DNA from: ZC4RG29 sp964521255
Lineage (GTDB): Bacteria; Bacteroidota; Bacteroidia; Cytophagales; Cyclobacteriaceae
DNA length: 64,000 nt
Assembly (NCBI GenBank): GCA_964521255.1
Contig: CAZFRM010000019.1
Location: 1 to 64,000, forward strand
Direction of reading: 5' to 3'
Shown: positions 15,716-26,600 of the stretch, one piece after another
Layout: each line of letters opens with the position of its first letter
Position numbering within the stretch: position 1 is the first letter of the stretch
Made by a program: the position numbers and the translations under genes
Notes under the pieces: generated by a model
The model's input: the letters and a program-made list of their open reading frames with translations, nothing else
Database searches by the model: none
Told to the model about the DNA's origin: nothing

Positions 15716-16774
15716 ATGAAGAAGACAATTATCACCATTGTAATAGCCCTTGCCGTCGTAACCGGTGTTGTGTTTGTACTGAAAGGCAACCAGGAGAAGA
15801 TGCAGTCCAGGACTGAGCTTGCAAAGAAAACAAATGAGAATATCCCTGTGGAAGTAGCTGATGTGAAGGAAGAAAAACTTTCGGGCAGCTTCACAGCAAC
15901 GGGCAGCTTCAAACCTGACCAGGAGTTGACACTTGTATCAGAAGGTTCGGGAAAGATCGTAAGCATCTCTGTTAAGGAAGGCGAATTTGTTAATAAGGGA
16001 CAGGTGCTTGCGCGTCTTGAGTATGAAGTGAAAGAAGCTGAGTTTAAATCAGCGGAAGCATCTTTCACGAAATTGACAACCGACAAGCAACGTTATGAGA
16101 ACCTCATTAAAACCGGTGGAGTTTCACAATCTCAACTTGATGAAGTGAACATTGGTTATATCAATGCTGAGACACGATTAGCAACAGCGAAGAAGAACCT
16201 TTCGGATACATACATTCGCGCACCTTTCGGTGGATACATTAACAAGAAGTACATCGAGATCGGATCTTATCTCTCACAGCAAAGTAACAAGACGTTTGAT
16301 ATCGTGGATATCTCCAGGTTGAAGCTTGTAATTAATGTTACGGAAAGCCAGGTGCTGACCGTTAGCAAAACGAACGATATAAAAGTAACAGCCGATGTTT
16401 ATCCGGATGCAAATTATTCAGCGAAGGTAAACTTCATCGGCGCTAAAGCAGATGCAACGCTTAACTACCCGGTGGAACTCAGCATAACAAACATTAAGAA
16501 CAAACCTCTTCGTGCCGGAATGTACGGACGCGCATCCTTTACTATTCCTAACGAAGAAACTTCGCTTGTTATTCCGAGAGAAGCATTGATAGGAAGTGTG
16601 AATGATGCAAAAGTATATGTGTTGGAGAAAGATGCAGTCAAGTTAAAATCTATAGTAACAGGTCGCCAGTTTGCGAGTCAGGTTGAGGTTTTGGGAGGTT
16701 TGAGCGCTGGCGACCGTGTTATTACCAATGGCCAGATCAATTTAAGTGACGGTTCAAAAGTATCTGTTTTATAA
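15716..16774 (+). CDS. RND efflux periplasmic adaptor (membrane fusion protein), operon 1
   Basis: The 352-residue HlyD/AcrA-type adaptor has an N-terminal membrane anchor (IITIVIALAVVTGVVFVL), a lipoyl-like barrel-sandwich half (ISVKEGEFVNKGQVLARLE), a short alpha hairpin (about 100-150), and the beta-barrel and membrane-proximal domains (PREALIGSVNDAKVYVLE). It links the RND pump to the TolC channel. No lipobox is seen, unlike the adaptor of operon 2. Confidence 0.88.
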   Translation: MKKTIITIVIALAVVTGVVFVLKGNQEKMQSRTELAKKTNENIPVEVADVKEEKLSGSFTATGSFKPDQELTLVSEGSGKIVSISVKEGEFVNKGQVLARLEYEVKEAEFKSAEASFTKLTTDKQRYENLIKTGGVSQSQLDEVNIGYINAETRLATAKKNLSDTYIRAPFGGYINKKYIEIGSYLSQQSNKTFDIVDISRLKLVINVTESQVLTVSKTNDIKVTADVYPDANYSAKVNFIGAKADATLNYPVELSITNIKNKPLRAGMYGRASFTIPNEETSLVIPREALIGSVNDAKVYVLEKDAVKLKSIVTGRQFASQVEVLGGLSAGDRVITNGQINLSDGSKVSVL

Positions 16775-16800
16775 CAGGCGATTTTGTAAAGAATAAAGAA

Positions 16801-19800
16801 ATGAAAATTACAGAAATATCAATCAAGCGGCCATCACTCATACTGGTGTTGTTTATTGTGTTAACCTTTTTAGGGTTGGTCAGCTACACCAAACTAAGTT
16901 ATGAGCTGCTTCCGAAATTTAGTTCGCCGGTGGTGACCATTACCACTATTTATCCCGGCGCTTCTCCCAGTGAAGTAGAGAATACCGTTACGAAAGAACT
17001 GGAAGATGCTGTTTCCTCTATGGAAAAAGTGGATAAGATCACGTCAACATCATATGAAGGACTGTCTCTCATCACCGTTCAATTATTGACTGAAGCAAAT
17101 GTGGACCTTGCTTTACAGGATGCACAGCGTAAAGTAAATTCAACGCTGTCCACTTTACCGGAAGATGTAAAGACACCCGCGCTTGGAAAATTTTCTATTG
17201 ATGATCTTCCCATCATGCGACTTGGTGTGTCGGGTAAGATCAGCGGTACTGAATTATATGATCTTGTGAAGCAACGCATTCAACCTAATCTTTCAAAGAT
17301 ACCGGGTGTTGCGCAGGTGAGTCTTATCGGTGGAGAAGAAAGAGAAATAAAGATCAATGTAAACAACGATAAACTAAAGGTTTATAACCTTTCCATTCTT
17401 CAGCTTCAGCAATTGGTCGGATCATCTAATCTGGATTTCCCTACAGGTAAGATCAAAACAAAAGATGAACAGGTATTGATTCGTCTTTCCGGAAAATATA
17501 CAAACCTCGATGAGATTAGAAACCTTGTTGTAACGTATCGCCAGGATGGAAGCGCTGTGCGCCTTGCAGAAGTAGCAGAGGTACAAGATGCGATTAAAGA
17601 TACGGAGCGAATAAACAGAATCGATTTACAAAACTCCATTGGTATTGCCATTCAAAAGCAATCCGATGCCAATGCCGTGGAAGTAAGTAAAATGGTTCAG
17701 GAAGAAATTGCCAGGATTGAAAATACGTACGCTAATGTTGGTGTAAAATTCTCAACCGCACAAGACAGCACAACTTACACGCTGGAGGCTGCAGATGCCG
17801 TAATTCATGATTTGATCCTCGCGGTTGTTCTTGTTGCTGCCATCATGTTGTTATTCCTTCACTCGCTGAGAAACTCACTCATCGTGATGGTGGCTATTCC
17901 GTTATCGCTGATTGCAACTTTCATTGGTATCAGCATGTTTGGATTCACACTGAACCTGATGACGTTGTTAGGGCTTTCGCTTGTGGTAGGTATTCTTGTG
18001 GATGATGCCATCGTGGTTATTGAAAATATTCACCGTCATATGGAAATGGGTAAGAGTCGTATACAGGCTTCTTATGATGGTGTGAAAGAAATTGGATTCA
18101 CCGTAACATCAATCACGTTAGTAATTGTAGTTGTGTTTCTTCCCATTGCATTGACAACAGGATTGATCTCAAACATCATGAGGCAGTTCTCTATCGTAGT
18201 TGTGATTGCAACTTTACTATCCTTGCTTGTTTCATTTACCATCGTTCCTTACTTATCATCACGTTTCGGTAAGCTGGAGCATATCAACCCAAAGAGTTTC
18301 TTTGGCAAGATCATTTTGAAATTTGAAAATGGATTGAACGTTTTCACGCAATGGGTACAAGGTTTGTTGAAGTGGTCACTTTCCCATAAGCTGATTACCC
18401 TGTCCGTTGTGATCGTTCTTTTCTTTGGATCATTTGCGTTAATCAAAGCCGGATTTATAGGAGCAGAGTTCATCACACAAGGTGATCGTGGTGAAATAAT
18501 ATTGGAAGTAGAATATCCGAAGAAAACTTCTATTGAACAGAACAACCTGACTACTCGTAGGATTGAAGAATTCATTGCCAACAAAACAGAAGTAACTTCT
18601 GTCTTTTCAACGATCGGACAATCATCAGATGGTGGTTTCGGAGTGGGTTCACAAGGAACACCTTATAAATCTGAAATAAATGTGAAGCTTGTTCCCCTTG
18701 AAGAAAGATCCGAGAGTTCAGATATCTATGGGGTGAATCTTCGTAACGAGATCATGAATCAATTTGCCGGTGTGAAAGTGAAATCTTCCAACGTTTCAAT
18801 CCTGGGTACAGCCAACCAGGCGCCCATCCAGGTTGTCGTCACCGGACCAACTTTTGATACCGTTATGCATACTGCTGAACGGATCATGGAGAAAGTGAAG
18901 AAGGTGGAAGGGACACAAGAAGTTAAGCTCTCCGTGGAAAGTGGAAACCCTGAAGTAATCGTGAAAACAGATCGTCACAAAATGGCTGAGCTGGGACTTG
19001 ATCTTCAGACGGTTGGCGGCACGATGCAGTTAGCATTCAATGGAAATAATGACGCAAAATTTCGTCAGGGTGAATATGAATATGATATTAATATCCGCTT
19101 CGACGATTTCAACAGGAAAAGCGTTGACGATATAAAGGCACTCGGTTTTATAAACAAGTTTGGTCAGCAGGTTCGCCTTGATCAGTTTGCCGATGTAAGT
19201 GAGAGTTCTGGTCCGTCAAGATTGGAAAGATATAACCGGATTACGTCTGTGAAAGTAAATTCACAATTGCTTGGTCGTCCTTCCGGAACGGTTACCACGG
19301 AGATCCAACAGATCATTGATAAAATGGATTTGCCGGTGGGTGTTGAAGTGAAATTTGGTGGCGATCAGGAAAATCAATCGAAGTCGTTTGGACAATTATT
19401 AATAGCCTTCGTTACATCTATCCTTTTGGTTTACCTCATCATGGTTGCGTTGTACGATAGCTTTGTGTATCCGTTTGTAGTGTTGTTCTCTATACCGTTG
19501 GCGCTGATTGGTGCTATGTGGGCGCTCGCATTATCTGCACAGACATTAAACATTTTTACCATTCTGGGCATCATAATGTTGATTGGGTTAGTAGCGAAGA
19601 ATGCTATTCTCGTTGTGGACTTCACCAATCATCTGAAAGAAAAAGGTATGGCAACGACTGACGCTTTGATGGAGGCAACCAAAGAACGCCTTCGTCCGAT
19701 ATTGATGACCACGATTGCTATGGTTGCAGGAATGTTGCCTATCGCATTAGCCAGCGGAGCAGGTGCCGCATGGAAGAATGGTCTTGCGTGGTCAATCATT

Positions 19801-19953
19801 GGCGGGTTATCCAGTTCAATGTTCCTCACGTTGGTTGTTGTGCCGGTTATTTACAAGATTGTTGATAGTCTGTTGGTTAGAACAGGTTTACAGAATAAAG
19901 AAAAGAAACAAAAATACCAGGAGCTTAAGCTGAATGAATTGGCTGAAGCGTAA
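16801..19953 (+). CDS. RND-family proton-driven efflux pump (AcrB/HAE-1 type), operon 1
   Basis: The 1050-residue protein has the full RND pattern: a first helix after KRPSLILVLFIVL, two large periplasmic loops and twelve membrane helices. The proton-relay residues are present: Asp-Asp in GILVDDAIVVIEN (helix 4) and Lys in GLVAKNAILVVDF (helix 10). Length is normal for the family. It exports hydrophobic or amphipathic compounds with the adaptor and channel encoded just upstream. A strong terminator follows at 19991. Substrates cannot be inferred from sequence. Confidence 0.92.
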   Translation: MKITEISIKRPSLILVLFIVLTFLGLVSYTKLSYELLPKFSSPVVTITTIYPGASPSEVENTVTKELEDAVSSMEKVDKITSTSYEGLSLITVQLLTEANVDLALQDAQRKVNSTLSTLPEDVKTPALGKFSIDDLPIMRLGVSGKISGTELYDLVKQRIQPNLSKIPGVAQVSLIGGEEREIKINVNNDKLKVYNLSILQLQQLVGSSNLDFPTGKIKTKDEQVLIRLSGKYTNLDEIRNLVVTYRQDGSAVRLAEVAEVQDAIKDTERINRIDLQNSIGIAIQKQSDANAVEVSKMVQEEIARIENTYANVGVKFSTAQDSTTYTLEAADAVIHDLILAVVLVAAIMLLFLHSLRNSLIVMVAIPLSLIATFIGISMFGFTLNLMTLLGLSLVVGILVDDAIVVIENIHRHMEMGKSRIQASYDGVKEIGFTVTSITLVIVVVFLPIALTTGLISNIMRQFSIVVVIATLLSLLVSFTIVPYLSSRFGKLEHINPKSFFGKIILKFENGLNVFTQWVQGLLKWSLSHKLITLSVVIVLFFGSFALIKAGFIGAEFITQGDRGEIILEVEYPKKTSIEQNNLTTRRIEEFIANKTEVTSVFSTIGQSSDGGFGVGSQGTPYKSEINVKLVPLEERSESSDIYGVNLRNEIMNQFAGVKVKSSNVSILGTANQAPIQVVVTGPTFDTVMHTAERIMEKVKKVEGTQEVKLSVESGNPEVIVKTDRHKMAELGLDLQTVGGTMQLAFNGNNDAKFRQGEYEYDINIRFDDFNRKSVDDIKALGFINKFGQQVRLDQFADVSESSGPSRLERYNRITSVKVNSQLLGRPSGTVTTEIQQIIDKMDLPVGVEVKFGGDQENQSKSFGQLLIAFVTSILLVYLIMVALYDSFVYPFVVLFSIPLALIGAMWALALSAQTLNIFTILGIIMLIGLVAKNAILVVDFTNHLKEKGMATTDALMEATKERLRPILMTTIAMVAGMLPIALASGAGAAWKNGLAWSIIGGLSSSMFLTLVVVPVIYKIVDSLLVRTGLQNKEKKQKYQELKLNELAEA

Positions 19954-19990
19954 AGATTGTGCAGTTGGGTTGGGTTGTAGGTTTGGGTTG

Positions 19991-20023
19991 ATCGGTCCCG
20001 TCGAAAGCGGGGCCGATTTTTTT
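19991..20023 (+). terminator. intrinsic terminator of efflux operon 1
   Basis: ATCGGTCCCG (19991-20000) and CGGGGCCGAT (20008-20017) form a 10-bp stem with one G-U pair around a 7-nt loop, followed by six Ts. It lies 38 bp after the RND gene. Confidence 0.85.
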
Positions 20024-20208
20024 ATCCATGTCTAAAATAAAGCAGCAGATCATCCGACAATTTCATTGTCCATTAGAAGTGTTGTTGTGAGACGAGAGGC
20101 ATATTCCACCGGTTCAATCGATTTAGATAACACTTGGGTGAAATTCATATAAAAATAATCCTGAAAACCTGAACCTGACCCAAATAATGGCGTTTAAGGA
20201 AACAGTGA

Positions 20209-20243
20209 AAACTTTTTACATGTAAAAAGTTTCCATAGTTTTG
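20209..20243 (+). promoter_or_regulatory. promoter and TetR-type operator of efflux operon 2
   Basis: A perfect 24-bp palindrome with half-site AAACTTTTTACA spans 20209-20232. TAGTTTTG at 20236-20243 is a -7 box, 7 bases before the ATG at 20251. The block AAAAGTTTCCATAGTTTTGC is identical to that of operon 1. The palindrome covers the -33 region, which suits repression by the TetR protein. Confidence 0.65.
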
Positions 20244-20250
20244 CCCACTT

Positions 20251-20886
20251 ATGGAAGAAACAGATATCAAAACCAAAATCTTAAAAGGCGCCGAAGAGCT
20301 CTTTATGCGATACGGTGTTCGCAGCATAACGATGGATGAAATTGCCCGTCACCTGGGCATTTCCAAGAAAACGCTTTATCAATATTTTCTTGATAAAGAT
20401 GACATCGTGGCATCGACTACTCATAACCATCTGATCAGGGAGCGAAAGCAATTTGAACAGATCGCGGAAGATTCTTCGAACTCTGTTGAGGAGTTAGTGA
20501 AACTTTCTCTTTGCCTTAAGGAGAATGTAAAGGGAATGAATCCGTCATTGTTGTTTGACCTTCAAAAATATCACCAGAAGGCATGGAACATTTGGCTGGA
20601 ATTTAAGAACAAGTTTATCCGTGAATCCGTTGTGAGAAATCTGAACAAGGGAATTGCAGAAGGGCTAATACGTGCGGAAATCAACCCGGAAATATTGGCA
20701 GTGGTAAGAATTGAAACTGTACAAATGGGATTTGACGATCAATTATTTCCGGTTGATAAGTTCAATTTAACGGAAGTACAAATGCAAATATTAGAACATT
20801 TCATTCACGGATTGCTCACTGATAAGGGAAAGAAATTATATCAGAAGTACAAAGAATTAAACCATCAACCATCTAATATACTATGA
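20251..20886 (+). CDS. TetR/AcrR-family transcriptional regulator of efflux operon 2
   Basis: The 211-residue paralogue of the regulator at 13708 has the TetR helix-turn-helix at about 10-58 (ELFMRYGVRSITMDEIARHL, then ISKKTLYQYFLDKDDIV). Its stop overlaps the start of the following TolC gene (ATGA at 20883-20886), so they are translated together. The very similar DNA-binding domains and shared operator half-site suggest cross-talk between the two efflux operons. Confidence 0.88.
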   Translation: MEETDIKTKILKGAEELFMRYGVRSITMDEIARHLGISKKTLYQYFLDKDDIVASTTHNHLIRERKQFEQIAEDSSNSVEELVKLSLCLKENVKGMNPSLLFDLQKYHQKAWNIWLEFKNKFIRESVVRNLNKGIAEGLIRAEINPEILAVVRIETVQMGFDDQLFPVDKFNLTEVQMQILEHFIHGLLTDKGKKLYQKYKELNHQPSNIL

Positions 20887-22340
20887 AGCGCTTATATCAA
20901 ACCCTCTTACTTAGTTTAAGTCTACCGTTATGCGTTGCAGCTCAAAGTGGCGGCACTACCACCACCTCGTTCAGTCTGGATGAGTGCATTCAATATGCCC
21001 TGGAGAATACCGTAAACGTGAAGAACGCACGCATTGATGAGCAGATTGCTGAGGCAAGAGTGAAAGAAACGGTGGGCATTGGATTACCCCAGATTGATGG
21101 CAGTGTGAACCTCACGCATAATGAAAAGTTACCGAGGTTTTTTGCTTCGTATGCAGTGGCTCAGGGTTTTGCAGAAAATGATCTCAATCTTGGGCTGGCT
21201 GATAATGACATCGTTGCCTCACAGAACTTTTTTCAGTTACCAAGCGGTGGCAATGCACTTCTTACGCTAAACCAACTTCTTTTCAACAGTGCATTTCTGG
21301 TTGGATTAAAGGCTGCGGGTACGTATAAGGAACTAACTTATAAGACTACGGAGCAAACACAGATTCAAACCATTGAAAATGTTGCCAAAGCCTATTACGC
21401 TGTGTTAGTAAACAACGAACGGATTGATCTGTTTGACAATAACATTGCCCGTGTTGACTCCTTACTTCGAACAACACGTGCCTTAAATGCGAATGGATTT
21501 GCAGAGGCAATTGATGTGGATCGTATTCAGGTTACGCTCAATAATCTTAAGTCAGAACGTTTGAAATTTATCAATCTTCAAAACCTAAGTGTAAGCTTGC
21601 TTAAGTTTCAAATGAATTATCCAATGGAAAAGTCAATTGCAGTAGAAGGAAATTTGGCTGACCTCAAAGTGAATGAAAACTTATTCGATGAATACCAGGA
21701 AGGTTGGGACTACAAAAACAGGATTGAGTTCAAAGTTCTGGATACTCAGAAAAGGTTGCAGGAACTGAATATTAAAAGTAAATATTCAGCGTCATATCCA
21801 AGCCTGTCGGGATTCATAAACTTTGGTTATTCAACGCAATCGCCAAACATGGGAGGGTTATTCAAAACAGAAACAAATTTTGAAGGGAATGACCTGATCG
21901 GACCGGATAAATGGTACAACTATTCTTCTTTCGGTATAACCTTAAATGTTCCGATTTTCAGTGGGCTGCAACGTAATTACCAGATCCAACAAGCGAAGCT
22001 TTCATTGTTAAAAATTGAGAACAGCTACAGCTCGCTGAAGCAAAGCATCGACCTGAGCATTCAACAAAACACGATCGTATATCAGAACTCGCTGGAGACA
22101 TTGAAGTCGCAGCAGGAGAATATGGATCTTGCCGATCGCGTTGCGCGAATTACAAAGATAAAATATGAGCAAGGTGTTGGATCAAACATTGAAGTTATCG
22201 ATGCTGAAAGCAGTTTGAGAGAAGCGCAAGTGAACTATTATAACGCACTCTATGATGCCATTGTTGCCAGGATAGATTTGGATAAAGCATATGCCAAGAT
22301 TGATCCATCAAAATATGTCACCACTCCGGCAGAAAAATAA
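20883..22340 (+). CDS. TolC-family outer-membrane efflux protein (operon 2)
   Basis: The 485-residue channel protein has a signal peptide ending near AAQSGG and two efflux-protein repeats, the first starting FSLDECIQYALENTVNVKNA and the second in the GLQRNYQIQQAKLSLLKIENSY region (split here by a short linker). It is longer than its paralogue at 14350, with extra sequence at about 85-125. It is translationally coupled to the TetR gene and followed 12 bp later by the adaptor gene. Confidence 0.88.
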   Translation: MKRLYQTLLLSLSLPLCVAAQSGGTTTTSFSLDECIQYALENTVNVKNARIDEQIAEARVKETVGIGLPQIDGSVNLTHNEKLPRFFASYAVAQGFAENDLNLGLADNDIVASQNFFQLPSGGNALLTLNQLLFNSAFLVGLKAAGTYKELTYKTTEQTQIQTIENVAKAYYAVLVNNERIDLFDNNIARVDSLLRTTRALNANGFAEAIDVDRIQVTLNNLKSERLKFINLQNLSVSLLKFQMNYPMEKSIAVEGNLADLKVNENLFDEYQEGWDYKNRIEFKVLDTQKRLQELNIKSKYSASYPSLSGFINFGYSTQSPNMGGLFKTETNFEGNDLIGPDKWYNYSSFGITLNVPIFSGLQRNYQIQQAKLSLLKIENSYSSLKQSIDLSIQQNTIVYQNSLETLKSQQENMDLADRVARITKIKYEQGVGSNIEVIDAESSLREAQVNYYNALYDAIVARIDLDKAYAKIDPSKYVTTPAEK

Positions 22341-22352
22341 TTTAAAAGAAAC

Positions 22353-23501
22353 ATGAAACAACAACTTACCATGAAATCAACCATATCTATCAGAATTTTA
22401 ACCGTTGTCCTGGCCGTTGTACTGGCGGCCTGCTCTGCTACTACAGCAGATAAGGACAAGAAAGCGCAGTTGGAAAAGCTTAAGACGCAGCAGGCAGACC
22501 TTTCCGAGCAAATAAAAAAACTTGAAGCGGAACTTGCTAATGAAAATCCTGATGAGGCGACTGTCAAATCGAAAGAAGTATCGGTTGCTGAACTGACACC
22601 GCGCGCCTTCGATCATTACATTCAAACACAAGGCAAAGTGGTGGCTGAAGATAATATTCTCGTTAGTTCGCGGTCGATGGGTTCTATCACCAGGGTGTTT
22701 GTAACAGAGGGTCAAACTGTATCAGCAGGTCAGGTGTTAGCACAAATTGATAATTCTGTTATAATTCAAAACATTGAAGGCATGAAAACACAACTCGAGC
22801 TGGCCAACTCTGTGTACGAACGTCAGAAAAGTTTGTGGGATCAGAAGATAGGAACGGAAGTACAATACCTTCAGGCGAAAACCAACAAAGAGAGTCTTGA
22901 GAAACAACTAGCCTCACTGAAAGAACAGAATGAAATGGCAAAAATCAAATCGCCTATCAGCGGCACAGTGGATGAAGTATTTGTAAAGATTGGTGAAGCA
23001 ATATCGCCTGGTATGCCGGCTTTTCGCGTAGTGAATACATCTAATTTGAAAATCGTTGCCAGCGTTTCGGAAGCGTATGTGACGCAAATCAAAAAAGGTA
23101 ACAAAGTTATGGTGAATATTCCTGAACTGAAGAAGGAGATCGAAGCAAAGGTAACTTTCGTTGGAAAGACAATCGATGTGCTTTCACGGACATTTGTTGT
23201 AGAGATAAGATTGCTTTCCCATGCCGATCTTCGCCCTAATATGACGGGTATCGTAAAAATAATCTTTCACACAGAACCATCTGCCATAACGGTACCCATA
23301 AATGTTGTGCAGGAGGTGAATGGAGAAAAGATTGTGTATGTAGCAGAAACTTCGGGCAAACAAGCCGTGGCCAAAAGAAAAGTTGTGACGGTAGATGGTG
23401 TCTTCGGAAGCCAGGCCCAGGTACAAGGTTTGAGTAGCGGTGACAAGGTAATCACTGTCGGATACCAGGGGCTTAACGACGGTGAAGCAATTAAGATTTA
23501 G
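22353..23501 (+). CDS. RND efflux periplasmic adaptor lipoprotein, operon 2
   Basis: This 382-residue adaptor has a lipobox (VLAAC) at about 24-28, so it is lipid-anchored instead of helix-anchored. A short coiled coil (about 34-68, KAQLEKLKTQQADLSEQIKK) precedes the usual barrel-sandwich (VFVTEGQTVSAGQVLAQID), alpha hairpin, beta-barrel and membrane-proximal domains. An ATG at 22371 is a possible alternative start. A 182-bp gap with a large hairpin element separates it from the pump gene, unlike operon 1. Confidence 0.88.
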   Translation: MKQQLTMKSTISIRILTVVLAVVLAACSATTADKDKKAQLEKLKTQQADLSEQIKKLEAELANENPDEATVKSKEVSVAELTPRAFDHYIQTQGKVVAEDNILVSSRSMGSITRVFVTEGQTVSAGQVLAQIDNSVIIQNIEGMKTQLELANSVYERQKSLWDQKIGTEVQYLQAKTNKESLEKQLASLKEQNEMAKIKSPISGTVDEVFVKIGEAISPGMPAFRVVNTSNLKIVASVSEAYVTQIKKGNKVMVNIPELKKEIEAKVTFVGKTIDVLSRTFVVEIRLLSHADLRPNMTGIVKIIFHTEPSAITVPINVVQEVNGEKIVYVAETSGKQAVAKRKVVTVDGVFGSQAQVQGLSSGDKVITVGYQGLNDGEAIKI

Positions 23502-23515
23502 TTGATAGTTATTCC

Positions 23516-23631
23516 TTAAGGGCATCTCTAAAAACCCCGCTGTCCTTCTCCCATCGGAGAAAGCTTGCCCGTCCACTGGCGGGGGAAGGGATGAGGCCAA
23601 ATAGAAAAATAGTTTTTAGAGATGCCCTTAA
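23516..23631. repeat. palindromic element E2 (20-bp perfect arms, 76-bp interior) inside efflux operon 2
   Basis: Arms TTAAGGGCATCTCTAAAAAC (23516-23535) and the exact complement (23612-23631) enclose 76 bp, the same interior length as E1. The interior has CTTCTCCCATCGGAGAAAG, a second GC-rich hairpin (GCCCGTCCACTGGCGGG), GGATGAGGCC and AAATAGAAAAATA, matching the E1 and E3 core order. It lies between the adaptor and pump genes and could act as an mRNA processing or attenuation hairpin. Confidence 0.8.
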
Positions 23632-23683
23632 TGATTAACCGGATAACAAACCAGTAACCTTTAATCACTCCAACATAAGATAT

Positions 23684-26600
23684 ATGCAAGACTCAGAAAA
23701 AGAATTTAAACCTACCAGTTGGTCGATCGACAATAAAATTACCATTTATGTTGCTACGATCTTTGTTTGTCTGGCCGGTATTATAACCTATACACGACTG
23801 CCAAAGGAAAATTTTCCTGAAGTGGTATTCCCCCAGATTTATGTTTCAACTATTTATCCCGGGGCGGCGCCCTCCGATATTGAAAATCTTATCTCTAAAG
23901 AAATTGAGAAAGAAGTAAAGTCTATTTCAGGAATCAGGAAGGTGACAAGTAACTCTATTCAGGACTATTCGAATGTAATCATCGAGTTTGAACCGGACGT
24001 TACTATCGATAAGGCTAAGCAGGAAGTAAAGGATGCTGTCGACAAGGCCAAGCAGAATCTTCCCACGGACCTTCTGGAGGATCCGCAGGTAATGGAAATT
24101 GATATTTCCGAAGTACCTATTATGAACATTAATATTTCGGGTGACTATGACCTGCAGATGTTAAAAAGGTATGCTGAACAAATGCAGGATCGTATTGAAT
24201 CCATTAAGGAGATCAGAAGGGTTGATATTGTGGGAGCGCTTGATCGTGAAATTCAGATTAACCTGGACTTGTATAAAACAGCCCTGGTCGGTATTGCCTT
24301 AGAAGACGTCATCAATGGTATTCGCTATGAGAACGTTATTATTTCCGGTGGTCAATTGTCGGTTGGTGGAATGAAGCGTTCTTTGAGTGTGAATGGTGAG
24401 TATGCCAGTGCAGAGCAAATAGCCAATACGGTAATTGGTTCAACAAAAGGAGGAAAGCTATACCTGAGAGATATTGCCGATGTTGTTGACACGCATAAAG
24501 AACAGGAAAGTTTTGCACGCCTCAATGGAAAAAATGTGATCACGCTTAATGTGATAAAAAGAAGTGGAGAAAACCTGATCCTTGCTTCTGACCAGATTAA
24601 CGAAATTGTAAAGGACTTTGAAAATAACGTATTGCCTGCTGGTCTATCCATAACGATCACAGCCGACCAATCCGACAACACACGTGTTACGTTGCATGAT
24701 CTTATAAACACCATCATTATTGGATTTGTGTTGGTAACGATCATTTTGATGTTCTTCATGGGCGCTACAAATGCCATCTTTGTCGGGCTGTCCGTTCCCA
24801 TTTCAAGCTTTATTGCTTTCCTCGTGTTTCCCGGGTTAGGGTTCACGCTGAATATGATGACGTTGTTTTCCTTCCTGCTCGCATTGGGTATAGTTGTGGA
24901 TGACGCCATTGTTGTAATTGAAAACACGCACCGTGTATTTGATAACGGCAAAGTGCCCATTCGTAAGGCAGCTAAAATAGCAGCCGGTGAAGTGTTTCTT
25001 CCTGTGCTATCGGGTACACTAGTTGTTTTGGCTCCCTTTGTGCCGCTTGCTTTCTGGCCTGGTGTCATTGGTAAGTTTATGTTCTTCTTACCCATAACAT
25101 TGATCGTTACATTAATTGCTTCCCTGGTTGTGGCGTACATTATCAATCCGGTGTTCGCAGCGGATTTTATGAAACCCCACACGCACGACCATGGACAAAG
25201 TAAAGTAACACGTGGTTTCAAAATCACGGCTGTGATATTTGGCTCGCTTGCATTGATGTCGTATGTAGTGGGATGGTATGGAATGGGTAATTTTGCGATA
25301 TTCCTATTTACCATCTATGCATTGCATCAATTTTACCTGGCCGGTGTTGTTGAAAAATTTCAGAACAACCTCTGGCCCCGGGTTCAGAAGAGTTATAAGA
25401 AGATGGTTTCCTGGTGCCTAGTGGGCAGCAGACCTGTTTTAATCTTTGCGGGGGTAATTGTTTTGTTTGTCTTCTCTATTGTTTTTACGGCGATTCGCAA
25501 ACCTCCTGTAGTATTTTTTCCCAATGGTGATCCCAACTTTATTTTCACCTATATCAGAATGCCTATTGGTACTGATCAGCGTGTTACGGATTCAATAACA
25601 TATATTGTAGAGAATCGTGTGATTACAGCTATGGGAAGAGATAACAAGATAGTTGAGTCTGTAATTTCAAATGTTGCTATTGGCGCCAGCGAAAACCCAT
25701 TTGATGCCGGCACGCAGGCGAGTCCTCATCTCGGGAAGGTGACGGTGGCATTTGTTAAATTTGCACAGCGTGGTGGTCAATCCACGAAAGTTTACATGGA
25801 TAAAATCCGCGATTCTGTAAAAGGTATAAAGGGTGCAGAAATTTCTGTAAGCCAGGAACAAAACGGCCCACCTACTGGTAAGCCCATCAACATTGAAATA
25901 GCCGCAGAGGATTTTGATATTCTGACATCCACAGCCGATAAACTGAAACGTTTCCTTGACGCACGTCAGGTTGCCGGTGTGGAAGAATTGAAGTCTGATT
26001 TTCAAAGTGACAAACCTGAGATTGTAATCAACATTGATCGGGAGAAAGCTAACCGTGAAGGAATATCTACAGGTACTATCGGCCAGATTTTCAGAAGAAC
26101 GATTTACGGCGAGGAGGTGTCAAAATTCCGCGATGATAATGATGATTATCCTATTCAATTGCGCATAAAGGAAGAGCAACGTAATGATATCAATACCTTG
26201 ATGAACCTGCCGATTACCTATCGTGACATGAGCATGAATGGCGCTGTCCGCGAGGTTCCGCTATCTGCCATAGCTACAGTAGATTATTCAAACAGTTATG
26301 CCGGTATCAAACGTATTGATCAGAAGCGCGTAATAACACTTTCTTCCAATGTATTGGGCGATTATAATGCTAATGCGGTGGTGGCAGAGATTCAAAAAAA
26401 CCTTGAATCATTCAGCACACCGGATGGTGTAACCATCAAAATGACCGGTGAACAGGAGGATCAAAAAGAAACATCTGACTTTCTTGGCCTGGCATTTATC
26501 GCAGCTTTTGCTTTGATCTTCATGATCCTTGTAACGCAATTTAATTCAGTCAGCAAACCAATTATTATTCTTGCTGAAATTGTCTTTAGTATCATAGGTG

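Noticed and set aside
24352..25314. 320-codon minus-strand frame inside the RND pump gene
   Set aside because: It is antisense to conserved pump sequence with typical shadow composition (Thr, Asn, Ile rich).
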